Shown: positions 44,793 to 54,822 of the stretch, in pieces
Layout of the letters: every line of letters begins with the position of its first letter
How positions within the stretch are numbered: the first letter of the stretch is position 1
Assembly: GCA_963422275.1 (NCBI GenBank)
Contig: OY729418.1
Location: 1 to 64,000, forward strand
Reading direction: 5' to 3'
From: G963422275 sp963422275
GTDB taxonomy: Bacteria; Pseudomonadota; Alphaproteobacteria; Rhodobacterales; Rhodobacteraceae
Length of the DNA: 64,000 bases
Made by a program: the position numbers and the translations under genes
The notes under the pieces: generated by a model
Database searches by the model: none
The model's input: the letters and a program-made list of their open reading frames with translations, nothing else
Told to the model about the DNA's origin: nothing

Positions 44793-45602
44793 ATGCCTGT
44801 TGCTGTAGCCAGAATCGACGCAAAATTTCACGAACTGCGCACGATCGGCCGAAAGGCCTTCGTCGCCTACGTGATGGCCGGCGATCCCGACTTCGAGACC
44901 TCGAGGGAGATTCTCATGAATCTCCCCGGGGCTGGAGTCGACATCATCGAGCTCGGAATTCCGTTCACGGACCCGATGGCCGACGGGCCGACGATCCAGC
45001 TGGCCGGGCAACGCGCTCTGGCAAACGGCCAGACGCTCGCCAAAACCCTGAATCTGGCGGCGGAGTTCCGCAGGTCGGACATGCTTACGCCTATCGTCCT
45101 GATGGGCTACTACAACCCGATCTTCAATCGCGGCGTTTCGAGCTTCCTGGATGACGCCGTCTCGTCCGGTGTCGATGGCCTCATCATCGTCGACCTTCCT
45201 CCCGAGGAGGATAGGGAACTCTGCATTCCGGCGATGGAGGCGGGGTTGAATTTCATTCGCCTGGCAACGCCGACCACCGATAGCGTCCGGCTTCCAAAAG
45301 TCCTGACGAACACGAGCGGGTTTGTGTACTACGTCTCGATCACGGGAATAACCGGCGCGGCGGCGGCACAGGAGGACGAGATCAGACCTGAGGTGACCCG
45401 CATAAAGTCGGCGACCGAATTGCCCGTATGCATCGGTTTCGGGATCAAGACGCCTGATTCAGCCAAAAGAATCGCCAGTCTTGCCGACGGAGCGGTTGTC
45501 GGATCATCTATCGTGAAGCTCATTGAGCAAGGCAAGCCGGTTGAAGAGGTGCTAGGCTTCGTGAAATCCCTCGCGGACGGCGTGCATCAAGCCAGCCGCT
45601 GA
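44793..45602 (+). CDS. trpA: Tryptophan synthase alpha chain
   Basis: A 269-residue TIM-barrel that releases indole from indole-3-glycerol phosphate. The catalytic Glu is in DIIELGIPFTDPMADGPTIQ (with the catalytic Asp in PFTDPMADGP); GYYNPIFNRG and YYVSITGITG are further landmarks. The ATG at 44793 gives the normal length. Its partner trpB and trpF lie about 9 kb away on the other strand. Confidence 0.95.
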   Translation: MPVAVARIDAKFHELRTIGRKAFVAYVMAGDPDFETSREILMNLPGAGVDIIELGIPFTDPMADGPTIQLAGQRALANGQTLAKTLNLAAEFRRSDMLTPIVLMGYYNPIFNRGVSSFLDDAVSSGVDGLIIVDLPPEEDRELCIPAMEAGLNFIRLATPTTDSVRLPKVLTNTSGFVYYVSITGITGAAAAQEDEIRPEVTRIKSATELPVCIGFGIKTPDSAKRIASLADGAVVGSSIVKLIEQGKPVEEVLGFVKSLADGVHQASR

Positions 45603-45791
45603 ATGCATGGGGTGCCGCGCATGCAATATCCAGCTTCCGCACCTGGTCCTGCGTTTGGTGCACGATAGCAGCACCTCAACTGCCCATTCATCGGTTGGAT
45701 GCCGGATAACGACGCTGCCGCGCACGGGAAGCGGACACATGGATTTCCAAGGTAGATTTGCGAACTGGCTGCATTTGCCCTTCAGCCTCAC

Positions 45792-46976
45792 ATGCAAGAA
45801 AAAATGCCTGCAATGCCGGTCATAACAAACATAGACGATCTAAAGCACTTGTACATCCGCCGCGTGCCTCGCATGTTTTACGACTACACCGAGTCCGGCA
45901 GTTGGACCGAGCAGACTTTTCGGGAAAACACGTCTGATTTTGCCGAAATCCGTCTTCGCCAAAAGGTGGCGATCGACATGTCAAATCGCACCACCGCCTC
46001 AACAATGATCGGGCAGAATGTGACGATGCCTGTCGCCCTAGCCCCAGTCGGATTGGCCGGAATGCAGTCGGCAGATGGTGAAATCAAGGCGGCACGGGCG
46101 GCACGGGCTTTTGGCGTTCCCTATACCCTGACCACTATGTCCATATGCTCGATCGAGGATGTGGCGGAACATTCCGGGCCAGGCTTCTGGTTCCAACTCT
46201 ATGTAATGCGCGACATGAATTTCGTCGAAAACATCATTCAACGCGCCAAGGACGCAAGGTGTTCCGCTCTCGTGCTCACCCTGGATCTCCAGATCCTCGG
46301 CCAGCGACACAAAGATTACAAGAACGGACTCTCCGCCCCTCCAAAGCCGACGTTTTCCAACTGGATCGATCTTGCGACCAAGGTTAGGTGGGGAATCGGA
46401 ATGCTGAAAACCAAACGACGCCAATTCGGCAACATCATCGGGCACGCAAAGGGCGTGTCGGATCCCGGCTCGCTTATGGAATGGACGGCCAAGCAGTTCG
46501 ATCCGAGACTGGACTGGAAAAAGGTCGAGGAAATTCGAGATCTTTGGGGCGGGCCGTTGATCCTGAAGGGAATTCTGGACATCGACGATGCCCGGCGGGC
46601 CGTGGATATCGGGGCAGACGCGCTGCTTGTTTCGAACCATGGCGGAAGGCAGCTCGACGGTGCAATGTCATCCATAAGGATGCTTCCGTCAATAGTCGAA
46701 GCGGTGGGAGAGCAGATAGAGATCCACTTGGATTCCGGCATTCGCTCCGGTCAGGATGTTCTGAAAGCCCTTGCCTTGGGGGCGAAGGGAACATTCATTG
46801 GCCGTGCATACATCTACGGCCTCGGAGCCATGGGCGAGATAGGTGTTCGAAAGGCGCTGGAAATCATGCACAAAGAACTTGACGTGACCATGGCGCTTTG
46901 CGGGGAAACCAATGTTGCGGGTCTCGGCCGGGACAACCTTCTGATTCCTCGTGACTTCACGTCCAGATGGCAATGA
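45792..46976 (+). CDS. lldD: FMN-dependent alpha-hydroxy-acid dehydrogenase (L-lactate type)
   Basis: A 394-residue flavoprotein of the lactate dehydrogenase/glycolate oxidase family: VALAPVGLAGMQSADGE, FWFQLYVMRD, TLDLQILGQRHKDYKNG, the lysine in LILKGILDIDDARRA and the active-site histidine in VSNHGGRQLDGA. It probably oxidises L-lactate at the membrane; other 2-hydroxy acids are possible. Alternative starts at 45804 and 45813 would shorten it slightly. No lactate regulator is adjacent. Confidence 0.88.
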   Translation: MQEKMPAMPVITNIDDLKHLYIRRVPRMFYDYTESGSWTEQTFRENTSDFAEIRLRQKVAIDMSNRTTASTMIGQNVTMPVALAPVGLAGMQSADGEIKAARAARAFGVPYTLTTMSICSIEDVAEHSGPGFWFQLYVMRDMNFVENIIQRAKDARCSALVLTLDLQILGQRHKDYKNGLSAPPKPTFSNWIDLATKVRWGIGMLKTKRRQFGNIIGHAKGVSDPGSLMEWTAKQFDPRLDWKKVEEIRDLWGGPLILKGILDIDDARRAVDIGADALLVSNHGGRQLDGAMSSIRMLPSIVEAVGEQIEIHLDSGIRSGQDVLKALALGAKGTFIGRAYIYGLGAMGEIGVRKALEIMHKELDVTMALCGETNVAGLGRDNLLIPRDFTSRWQ

Positions 46977-47251
46977 GGCAGGACAAGATCGAGGGCTGCA
47001 CGTTTACCGTCATAATCCTGATTGAGCAAAAGCGCTGCCGTTCCAGCAATCTGCCTTGGTCGCTCTTCAATCGGCGTAGCTTTAGCAGACAGCTTTGCTG
47101 AGCAAATTTCCATGACCCGATGTCTGCTGGAGCTACAGAGCAGCTTCATGCAGAATTTCTTTGCCTTGGTCGGCAGGATTGCTTAAACATCTTTGCTTTC
47201 GCGGGCACACACCCTTGGAGGATGCCCGTTCAATTCTAGCGGAGACTGAAA

Positions 47252-47911
47252 ATGACAGGAGAACTTCCTGAATTGCATGCCGAATTGCGGACGGGGACGG
47301 GCAAGGGGGCCGCTCGCCAAGCACGGCGAATGGGATTTGTGCCCGGAGTGGTGTATGGTGGGGGAAAGATCCCCGTCCCCGTGAACCTAAAGTTCAACGC
47401 CTTGCTGAAAAGGCTGAAGGCCGGGCGTTTCCTCTCGACGCTCTTCAGCCTGAAGATAGACGGGCACAGCGAATCCCGCGTCATCTGCAGGGCCGTCCAG
47501 CGCGACATTGTGAGAGACTTGCCCACCCACGTAGACTTCATGAGGCTGGATCAAGAGACCCAAGTCAAACTCTTCATTCCCGTTTCCTTCGTGAACGAGG
47601 CGGAATCGCCGGGACTCAAGCAGGGAGGCGTGCTCACCGCTGTTCGCAGCGAAATTGAACTGCTTGTGACCGCTGGCGACATTCCGCACGAAATCATCGT
47701 TGACATTGCCGGGCTGAACGTCGGAGACGTGGTCACAATTTCCAACGTCTCGCTTCCCGACGGCACTCGGCCGGCGATCGCCGATCGCGATTTCGTCATC
47801 GCGAACATTTCGGCACCGTCCGGACTCCGCTCCGCAGAGGAAGAGGAGCAAGAACAGCAAATTGAGTACGAAACTGAAGATCAAGCCATCGAGGAAGGGG
47901 GAGAAAGCTGA
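47252..47911 (+). CDS. rplY: 50S ribosomal protein L25 (long CTC form)
   Basis: A 219-residue L25/TL5/CTC protein: GTGKGAARQARRMGFVPGVV and YGGGK in the 5S rRNA-binding N-domain, then a beta-rich C-terminal domain and an acidic tail (EEEEQEQQIEYETEDQA). It precedes pth, its usual partner in bacteria, by about 260 bp. Confidence 0.93.
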   Translation: MTGELPELHAELRTGTGKGAARQARRMGFVPGVVYGGGKIPVPVNLKFNALLKRLKAGRFLSTLFSLKIDGHSESRVICRAVQRDIVRDLPTHVDFMRLDQETQVKLFIPVSFVNEAESPGLKQGGVLTAVRSEIELLVTAGDIPHEIIVDIAGLNVGDVVTISNVSLPDGTRPAIADRDFVIANISAPSGLRSAEEEEQEQQIEYETEDQAIEEGGES

Positions 47912-48172
47912 AAGCTCGCTACTTTCATCGAGGGCTTCGAAACGAAATGCGCGGATTGAAACAGCGCAACTGCGTCGCGGGTGCGTGAATCGATCGCCCG
48001 GTTGAGCGCGGGTTCATCGAGCTTCCGACCTCGCTTCACATTTCAGTTGTACCCGCTTTATAGACTGGTCGATACGTTCGGCTGGCCGATGCAGTTCCAT
48101 TCGCGCGTACAGACTTCGCCTGATCAGAATGCAGATTGCGTACATTGAAATGAAAGCTTATTGGAGAAACCC

Positions 48173-48856
48173 GTGAAGCTCTTCGTCGGTTTGGGCAATC
48201 CCGGCGCGAAACATTCCGGCAACCGCCACAATGTCGGTTACATGGCAGTTGAACGACTGGCATCGGACCATGGTTTCCTTTCTTGGCGGTCCAAGTTTCA
48301 GGGACTGATCGCCGAGGGGAAGCTGGCTGGGAAAAGGGCAATGCTTCTCAAACCTGAAACCTACATGAACGAATCCGGAAGATCGATTGCGGAGGCGGCC
48401 CGATTCTTCAAGATTGGTTCGCCCGACATCGTGGTCATCCACGACGAACTGGACCTTGATCCGGGACGGGTGAAAGCCAAGACCGGAGGCGGTCCCGGAG
48501 GCCACAACGGCTTGCGGTCGATCCACAGGCATATCGGCGCAGGCTTCATCAAAGTGAGGATCGGAATCGGTCATCCCCAAATCAAGGATCTAGTATCGAA
48601 CTACGTACTGCACGACTTCGGTAAATCGGACCAAGTCTGGTTGGATGAAGTGTTGTCCTGGATCAGCGAGGCTTCGCCGCACCTTGTCAGCGGGGACACG
48701 GCAAAGTTCACGAATAGAATCGGCGTTTTGGCGAGAGCAACGGATGTCGCGGCTGAGCGGAGCGAAGCGCACGAGCGAATGGCTGGGAATCAGGTGCCTA
48801 GCGAGCAAGAAGAGAAGAGGGGCGTCTTCGGAAAACTTTTTGGGTTGCTTCGATAA
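48173..48856 (+). CDS. pth: Peptidyl-tRNA hydrolase
   Basis: A 227-residue enzyme that frees tRNA from stalled peptidyl-tRNA. Motifs: FVGLGNPGAKHSGNRHNVGY (Asn and catalytic His), KPETYMNESG and IHDELDLDPGRV ... GGGPGGHNGLRSI. The GTG at 48173 has GGAG at correct spacing. About 30 extra C-terminal residues (EEKRGVFGKLFGLLR at the end) are lineage-specific. Confidence 0.94.
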   Translation: MKLFVGLGNPGAKHSGNRHNVGYMAVERLASDHGFLSWRSKFQGLIAEGKLAGKRAMLLKPETYMNESGRSIAEAARFFKIGSPDIVVIHDELDLDPGRVKAKTGGGPGGHNGLRSIHRHIGAGFIKVRIGIGHPQIKDLVSNYVLHDFGKSDQVWLDEVLSWISEASPHLVSGDTAKFTNRIGVLARATDVAAERSEAHERMAGNQVPSEQEEKRGVFGKLFGLLR

Positions 48857-48898
48857 TTCCACAATGGAAAGATGGAGAGAATCAGGAAAGGCGAGAAC

Positions 48899-49279
48899 AT
48901 GGCGGAAATTGCTGAGTCGGTAAACGTGATGGGCGACCCGCTCGAACCGTGTTCCAGCGACCCGATGACGGGGTTTTTCCGGAATGGCTGCTGCGACACG
49001 AGCGCCGCCGACTACGGGAGCCATACTGTCTGCACAATAATGACAGACGAATTCCTTGCGTATTCGAAATACGTGGGAAACGACCTTTCCACTCCCCAAG
49101 AGGATTTCGGTTTTCCGGGACTGAAAGATGGAGATCAGTGGTGCCTCTGTGCAGCCCGATTTCTTCAGGCGCACAATGATGGGCTTTCTCCCCCGGTTCT
49201 CTTGAGATCCACACACATTAGAGCTCTGGAAATCGTTCCGCTTGAGGTCTTGAAGCAGCACGCGATCGATCTCCATTGA
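48899..49279 (+). CDS. DUF2237 family protein
   Basis: A 126-residue conserved protein of unknown function: GDPLEPCSSDPMTGFFRNGC, CDTSAADYGSHTVC, GNDLSTP and DGDQWCLCAARFLQA show the cysteine-rich family pattern, possibly metal binding. The ATG at 48899 has GGAAAGGCGAG upstream; an ATG at 48872 is possible. It lies 42 bp after pth. Confidence 0.85.
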   Translation: MAEIAESVNVMGDPLEPCSSDPMTGFFRNGCCDTSAADYGSHTVCTIMTDEFLAYSKYVGNDLSTPQEDFGFPGLKDGDQWCLCAARFLQAHNDGLSPPVLLRSTHIRALEIVPLEVLKQHAIDLH

Positions 49280-49690
49280 ATGCACCCGCCTGCATCCGAG
49301 TCCGCCGTGCCAGCTCAGGCGTGCCCCGCACCATGGGTTGAACCTTGGCGGTTCCTTTCGCCATCCGCACGAGTCAGGGCTTGTCTGTGCGGTTCGCCGT
49401 GCAGAGCAAGGGCAGACTCCGCAATCACTTGATGAACCGCGAGCGCGACCCCCAGAAGCAAGGCTTGGCTTGCGCAATGCGAACACTGGCTGCGCGCCAT
49501 TCCAAGGCAATGCAGAGCTATCGATTGGCAAGCCTCGCGTCATGACGCATTTGCCGCGCCACGCTTTCGCATTGTTGCTTGAATTCCGTAACAATTGAAG
49601 TAATCGGCATGACGACACAGTCGTGCCGCCCCAGAAATTTTGTGGGGTTGGAATGGCCATGTGCACTGACATTTCATCTTGGGGATGCCG
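49280..49690. other. 411 bp intergenic stretch
   Basis: No gene recognised; short frames on both strands have no family resemblance. It should include the promoter of the acyl-CoA cluster that follows. Confidence 0.4.
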
Positions 49691-50851
49691 ATGCAGTTCG
49701 GACTGTTGGAAGATCAGGAACTGATTGCGGAAACTGTCAGGACATTCGTCGAGAACGAAATCTACCCGCACGAGGAGCTTGTCGAGAGAACAGGCGAAGT
49801 TCCCCCCGAAATCGCAGACGAAATCCGCCGCAAGACGATGGATCTGGGATTCTACGCCTGCAACTTTCCTGGGGAAATCGGTGGGGCCAGCCTCTCGCAT
49901 CTGGAGTTTGCTTTGGTCGAACGCGAGCTTGGACGCGGGTCGATGGCCCTGACACACTTTTTTGGACGCCCGCAGAACATTCTCATGGCATGCGAGGGCA
50001 ATCAGAGGGAACGCTACCTGCTGCCTGCTGTTCGGGGCGAGAAAATGGATGCGCTCGCAATGACCGAGCCGGGCTCGGGATCCGACATTCGAAGCATGAA
50101 ATGCGCCGCTGCAAGAGACGGCGGCGACTGGATTGTCAATGGAACCAAGCATTTCATCTCGGGAGCCGAGCATGCAGATTTCGTGATCGCGTTCGTGGCG
50201 ACTGGAGAGGAGGATACGCCGAGAGGGAAGAAAAAGCTCATCACCTCATTTCTTGTCGACAGGGAAACACCGGGATTCACGATCCGCCATGGTTACGGTT
50301 CGGTAAGCCACCGCGGCTACAAGAACATGATACTGGATTTCGATGACTGCAGGTTGCCAGGCAGCCAAGTGCTCGGCACGGTCGACGGCGGCTTCGAGAT
50401 GATGAACACATGGTTGTACGCAACTCGGATAACGGTTGCGGCGATGTGCGTCGGCCGGGCGCGCCGCGTGTTCGATTACGCGCTCAATTACGCAGCCGAG
50501 CGAGAGCAGTTCGGGCAAAAGATAGGCAGATTCCAAGGAGTTGGATTTCAGCTTGCGGACATGGTCACCGAGATCGATGCCGCCGACTACCTCACGCTCG
50601 CAAGCGCCGACCGGCTAGACAAGAACCTACCGGCCAACCGGGAAATCGCCAGTGCGAAAGTCTTTGCGTCCGAAATGCTCGCACGCGTGACCGATGCTGC
50701 AATTCAGATTCACGGCGGGATGGGTCTGATGGATGACTATCCGATTGAACGGTTTTGGCGCGACGCAAGAGTTGAGCGAATCTGGGATGGCACTTCGGAG
50801 ATACAGCGCCACATCATCAGCCGTGAGCTTCTCCGGCCTCTCGGCTCCTGA
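49691..50851 (+). CDS. Acyl-CoA dehydrogenase (CaiA-like)
   Basis: A 386-residue FAD acyl-CoA dehydrogenase: ALAMTEPGSGSDIRSMKC (flavin site), AEREQFGQKIGRFQGVGFQL, IQIHGGMGLMDDYPIERFWR and ARVERIWDGTSEIQRHIISR. The active-site base region resembles crotonobetainyl-CoA reductase/short-chain types. GGGG lies at good spacing before the ATG at 49691. It is followed by an NDP-forming CoA ligase and a CaiD-like hydratase, so it probably acts on a carnitine- or crotonobetaine-like acyl-CoA. Confidence 0.88.
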   Translation: MQFGLLEDQELIAETVRTFVENEIYPHEELVERTGEVPPEIADEIRRKTMDLGFYACNFPGEIGGASLSHLEFALVERELGRGSMALTHFFGRPQNILMACEGNQRERYLLPAVRGEKMDALAMTEPGSGSDIRSMKCAAARDGGDWIVNGTKHFISGAEHADFVIAFVATGEEDTPRGKKKLITSFLVDRETPGFTIRHGYGSVSHRGYKNMILDFDDCRLPGSQVLGTVDGGFEMMNTWLYATRITVAAMCVGRARRVFDYALNYAAEREQFGQKIGRFQGVGFQLADMVTEIDAADYLTLASADRLDKNLPANREIASAKVFASEMLARVTDAAIQIHGGMGLMDDYPIERFWRDARVERIWDGTSEIQRHIISRELLRPLGS

Positions 50852-51128
50852 GCCGGCCAAGCCGTCCTGGCGAATTGCAATGCTTCAACCGTCGAGAAAA
50901 TCACAGGGTGCGGTCCGGGCAGTTTGCCAAGCGTCGGATGAACTTGCTGTCAGGGTCAGTCCGAATTCGATTGCCGAAGTCTCCCGACACTTTCCACGAG
51001 CCGCACAACGCTTCGGCGAACGCGGGCATCACCTCATGGGCTGATGGGATCAACCCCTGGACATCCAGAGAGCGCTGCAACCGATGCAAGCCACCCGGCT
51101 GCGTCCGAATTGTCGAGATGAATGGAAG

Positions 51129-53165
51129 GTGAAGAAGCTAGACCGCCTGTTCCGTCCCCAAACGGTCGCCGTGGTAGGCGGAGGGGCTTGGTGCCGCTCT
51201 GTTCTTGAGCAGTGCCAGAAGCTTGGCTTTGATGGCAGCCTGTGGCCAGTGCATCCGTCGGAAACCGATATTTGCGGAATTCCCGCTTTCGAATCAGTGA
51301 GGAAGTTGCCCTGTGCCCCAGACTCCGCATTCATTGGCGTGAACCGAGACGCGACTGTCGAATGCGTTCGGGATCTGTCGGCGATGGGGGCCGGAGGCGC
51401 GGTCTGTTTCGCATCAGGATTCAGCGAGGCTTTTGGGGAGATCAAGGGAAGCACGGCTCTAGAAGCCGCACTCGTCTCCGCGGCGGAAGACATGCCCATT
51501 CTAGGGCCAAACTGCTACGGTTACATAAACATCCTGGATCGCACGTTGCTGTGGCCCGACCAGCATGGTCTGGAGTCAGTGGACTGCGGCGTGGCGATCG
51601 TTTCCCAGTCGTCGAACATTGCAATCAACATGACCATGCAGAGACGCGCGGTGCCGGTCGCATTCATTTCCACGGTCGGCAATCAGGCTCAGATCGGAAT
51701 GGAGGAGATCGGTGCCGAACTGCTTCAGGACCCCAGGGTGACTGCTCTTGGGATGTACGTAGAGGGATTTGGCGACATCCGCGGTATCGAGACCTTGGCA
51801 GCCAGTTCGCGCGCGCTCCAAAAGCCAGTCGTGGTCCTGAAGACAGGTCGCTCTCGCCAGTCGCGGCAGGCGGCGATTTCACACACTGCGTCTCTTGCTG
51901 GGAGCATTGCAGGATCGGACGCATTGATCGAGAGACTCGGATTTGCGCAGGTTTTTTCGCTGTCTTCCTTCCTAGAAACGTTAAAGCTGCTTCACGTCGT
52001 CGGGCCGCTGCCATCCAGCAGGGTGGCGTCGGTGAGCTGCTCGGGCGGCGAGGCGAGTCTGGTTGCCGACATCGGAGCAGCGAACGGGCTTGTCTTCCCT
52101 TCCCTAAGCGGCAGCCAGAAAAGGGCACTGAAGTCGATCCTCGGCACCCGTGTGGCCTTGGCGAACCCGCTAGACTACCATACGTACATTTGGCGAGATC
52201 ATGGAGTCATGGCAAGGACATGGTCCGCAATGATGGATCCTTCCTTGGCAATGACGATCCTGATCGTCGACTTTCCCCGCGCCGACCGTTGCGACCCCCG
52301 AGATTGGGAATGCGCCGTCTCGGCCGCAATTGAATCCCGGAAAACAACGGGGGCAAACGTTGCAATGATAGCGACTCTCCCCGAACTCATGCCGGAATCC
52401 ATCGCCAAGCGCCTGATGGAATGCGGCATAGTTCCGATGAATGGCCTAGATGAATCCATCCAGGCAATTTCGGCTGCCTCCAAGTTGCAGCCCGCCAGCG
52501 GGACGCGAGCTTCTCCGCTGCTCCTCCCCTCTCCCGTCCAGCATCCGGTCCTGGCTTCCGAATCTGACGCAAAGGGCGAGATTGAAAAGCACGGCATAAC
52601 CGTTCCCAAATTCAGGGTCGCGAATACAATCGCGGAAGCCAAGCTTCGCGCACGGGAAATTGGTTTCCCGGTCGTCTTGAAGGGAATTGGTGTCGCCCAC
52701 AAGTCAGAAGCGGGAATGGTCGCGCTCGGTCTTGGTTCAGAATCGGATCTCGCATTGGCGGCGGCGGGCATGCAGACGGACATGTATCTCATCGAAGAAA
52801 TGGTAATGGGCGCAGTCGCCGAACTGTTGGTTGGAGTCTTCAGAGACGAAGCACACGGATATGTTCTCACAATGGGAGCTGGAGGCATGCTTGCGGAATT
52901 GATCGAGGATCGGCAGTTTCTCCTGATTCCATCGACGGAAGCGGAGGTTTCCAAGGCTCTCGACAGGCTGAAGGTGTCAGCCTTGATTTCCGGCCACCGC
53001 GGCGGTCCTTCCGCCGACCGCGATTCAATCATTTCCGCCGTGCTTGCGATTCAGGGCTTCGCAGTTGCCAATCACGGGTCTCTAGAAGAGGTCGAAATCA
53101 ATCCCTTGCTCTGCTGCCAGGACCGGGCGGTCGCGGCAGACGCACTTCTGAGGAGAGAATCATGA
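51129..53165 (+). CDS. NDP-forming acyl-CoA ligase
   Basis: A 678-residue fused acetyl-CoA synthetase (ADP-forming)-type protein. A CoA-binding domain (RPQTVAVVGGGAWCRSVLEQ), a ligase domain with SHTASLAGS (active-site His) and a C-terminal ATP-grasp domain (GFPVVLKGIGVAHKSEAGMV, GAGGMLAELIEDR, VEINPLL). It interconverts an acid, CoA and NTP with the acyl-CoA. I place the start at the GTG 51129, where MKKLDRLFRPQTVAVVGGG fits the family; a longer ATG start at 51084 is possible. It overlaps the hydratase gene by 4 bp. Confidence 0.88.
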   Translation: MKKLDRLFRPQTVAVVGGGAWCRSVLEQCQKLGFDGSLWPVHPSETDICGIPAFESVRKLPCAPDSAFIGVNRDATVECVRDLSAMGAGGAVCFASGFSEAFGEIKGSTALEAALVSAAEDMPILGPNCYGYINILDRTLLWPDQHGLESVDCGVAIVSQSSNIAINMTMQRRAVPVAFISTVGNQAQIGMEEIGAELLQDPRVTALGMYVEGFGDIRGIETLAASSRALQKPVVVLKTGRSRQSRQAAISHTASLAGSIAGSDALIERLGFAQVFSLSSFLETLKLLHVVGPLPSSRVASVSCSGGEASLVADIGAANGLVFPSLSGSQKRALKSILGTRVALANPLDYHTYIWRDHGVMARTWSAMMDPSLAMTILIVDFPRADRCDPRDWECAVSAAIESRKTTGANVAMIATLPELMPESIAKRLMECGIVPMNGLDESIQAISAASKLQPASGTRASPLLLPSPVQHPVLASESDAKGEIEKHGITVPKFRVANTIAEAKLRAREIGFPVVLKGIGVAHKSEAGMVALGLGSESDLALAAAGMQTDMYLIEEMVMGAVAELLVGVFRDEAHGYVLTMGAGGMLAELIEDRQFLLIPSTEAEVSKALDRLKVSALISGHRGGPSADRDSIISAVLAIQGFAVANHGSLEEVEINPLLCCQDRAVAADALLRRES

Positions 53166-53947
53166 AAGACTCGCCAATCAAGACGCGCCAGATCGATCGA
53201 ATTCTTGAGGTCACGCTGGATCGACCAAAGGCCAATGCAATCGATCTCGCCACAAGCCGGTCAATGGGAGAAGTCTTTGCTTCGTTCAGAGACAGTTCGG
53301 AATTGCGAGTTGCCATCATAACGGGTGGCGGAGACAGATTCTTTTGCGCCGGGTGGGACTTGAAGGCGGCAGCTGGCGGCGACGCGGTAGACGGTGACTA
53401 CGGAGTCGGCGGGTTTGGGGGACTTCAGGAACTGCGTGACTTGAACAAGCCAGTCATAGCCGCGGTCAACGGCATTTGCTGCGGCGGCGGCTTGGAACTC
53501 GCGATTTCGGCAGACATCATTTGCGCGTCGGAAACGGCGTCCTTCGCTCTTCCCGAAATTCGCTCGGGAACCGTGGCGGACGCGGCGTCGGTGAAACTTC
53601 CCAAACGAATCCCTTACCACATCGCGATGGAAATGCTTTTGACCGGCCGGTGGCTCGATCCCGAGGAGGCGCATCGCTGGGGACTGGTTAATCGGATTCA
53701 TTCAGCTGACGAGCTCATGGACAAGACTTGGGAACTGGCACGCCTGATTGCTTCTGGTCCACCCTTGGTTTACGCGGCCATCAAGGAGATCGTTCGCGAT
53801 GCCGAAGACAGCAAATTCCAGGACGCAATGAACCGCATCACTGGTCGGCACCTGCGGAACGTGGACGAGTTGTATTCATCCGAGGACAATCTGGAGGGTG
53901 CGCGGGCATTCGCGGAGAAGCGCAACCCTGTCTGGAAAGGACGATAG
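53162..53947 (+). CDS. Enoyl-CoA hydratase/isomerase, carnitinyl-CoA dehydratase-like
   Basis: A 261-residue crotonase-fold protein: FFCAGWDLKAAAGGD (oxyanion hole), VNGICCGGGLELAISADIIC and FALPEIRSGTVADAASVKLP, whose glutamate is the catalytic acid. The match to carnitinyl-CoA dehydratase (CaiD) is better than to generic hydratases. It starts in the ATGA overlap with the ligase. Together the three genes form an acyl-CoA conversion operon. Confidence 0.88.
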   Translation: MKDSPIKTRQIDRILEVTLDRPKANAIDLATSRSMGEVFASFRDSSELRVAIITGGGDRFFCAGWDLKAAAGGDAVDGDYGVGGFGGLQELRDLNKPVIAAVNGICCGGGLELAISADIICASETASFALPEIRSGTVADAASVKLPKRIPYHIAMEMLLTGRWLDPEEAHRWGLVNRIHSADELMDKTWELARLIASGPPLVYAAIKEIVRDAEDSKFQDAMNRITGRHLRNVDELYSSEDNLEGARAFAEKRNPVWKGR

Positions 53948-54170
53948 CCCGAACGACCGCGCACATTGCCGGGAATTGATGTTGCTATGCTGCAGATTCC
54001 TCGTCGGGAGACAAGTTCGGACTCCGCATCCGCTTCCCAGTCGAAGCCATCGACCTGGCAACCAGCGCAATCAAGGAGACCGCCTGCCAGTCGCAGCGAG
54101 TCCTCTGTGCGCCTCGGACACCGGGGCAGCTTGGCGATCTCCCCATGCGCAACCATAATGGAAGTTGATC

Positions 54171-54689
54171 CTATTCCGTTGCGCACTCAAGGATCATTTT
54201 CCACGCTTCCAGCTTTCGCTCTTTCGAGAAACTTGCGTGCGCCGCGCTTGTGGATGGAAGGCAAGCCATTTTAGTCGACTTCAACGTTCGCCCATCGAGG
54301 GAGGGCCGAACAAGCCGGAGAAACATCTGCTCTGACTTTCGACCGTTGAAATACACGGCATTGATGGTCGAATGCTTGGCAATCAGGTCAGATATGTCGT
54401 TCGCGACTGCCGAACTTGTCTTGATCTTCGCGTCGCCGCTTCCCGTTCGCTCGCAGAACTGGAGGACATCCCAAAGCGCGACCCCGCTTTGCTTGACTTC
54501 CGCAACACGCCGCTCATACGGAAGATTCGAGGGAAAATCGAAGAGCCTGCCCATGATGTACCAGAAGCAGTTTGTCGGGTTCGCGTAGTATTGTTGAACG
54601 TTCAGCGAATACTGACCAGGCATGCTACCCAGAATCAGAAGGCGGGGTCTATCGGGAACGATTGGTGGCATGCTCATCAGCATAGCCAT
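54171..54689 (-). CDS. DNA-deoxyinosine glycosylase (uracil-DNA glycosylase family 6)
   Basis: A 172-residue base-excision enzyme of the Mug/TDG superfamily: RLLILGSMPGQYSLNVQQYY, then ANPTNCFWYIMG and GVALWDVLQFCERTGSGDAK, and AVYFNGRK. Family 6 (HDG) removes hypoxanthine from deaminated DNA. The ATG at 54689 has GGAG upstream; three further in-frame ATGs follow within 18 bp. Downstream of trpB on the same strand but 130 bp away, so probably separate. Confidence 0.85.
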   Translation of the reverse strand: MAMLMSMPPIVPDRPRLLILGSMPGQYSLNVQQYYANPTNCFWYIMGRLFDFPSNLPYERRVAEVKQSGVALWDVLQFCERTGSGDAKIKTSSAVANDISDLIAKHSTINAVYFNGRKSEQMFLRLVRPSLDGRTLKSTKMACLPSTSAAHASFSKERKLEAWKMILECATE

Positions 54690-54822
54690 GTCCAAGCACT
54701 CCAGAAACTTGGCCACCGCTTGGGAGACTCGTTTGCCGCGCTGCCGCGCATCGCTGCAGACTTCGCCTTCCCGTGTGCAGAACAGCACAACGAGATTCCA
54801 AGGGCAGTTCCGCCGAGAAACA

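Noticed and set aside
48590..50173. Long minus-strand open frame (527 codons) opposite pth, DUF2237 and the acyl-CoA dehydrogenase
   Set aside because: It is antisense to three recognisable genes, has low-complexity, Ser/Arg/His-rich composition and no domain; a shadow of codon bias.
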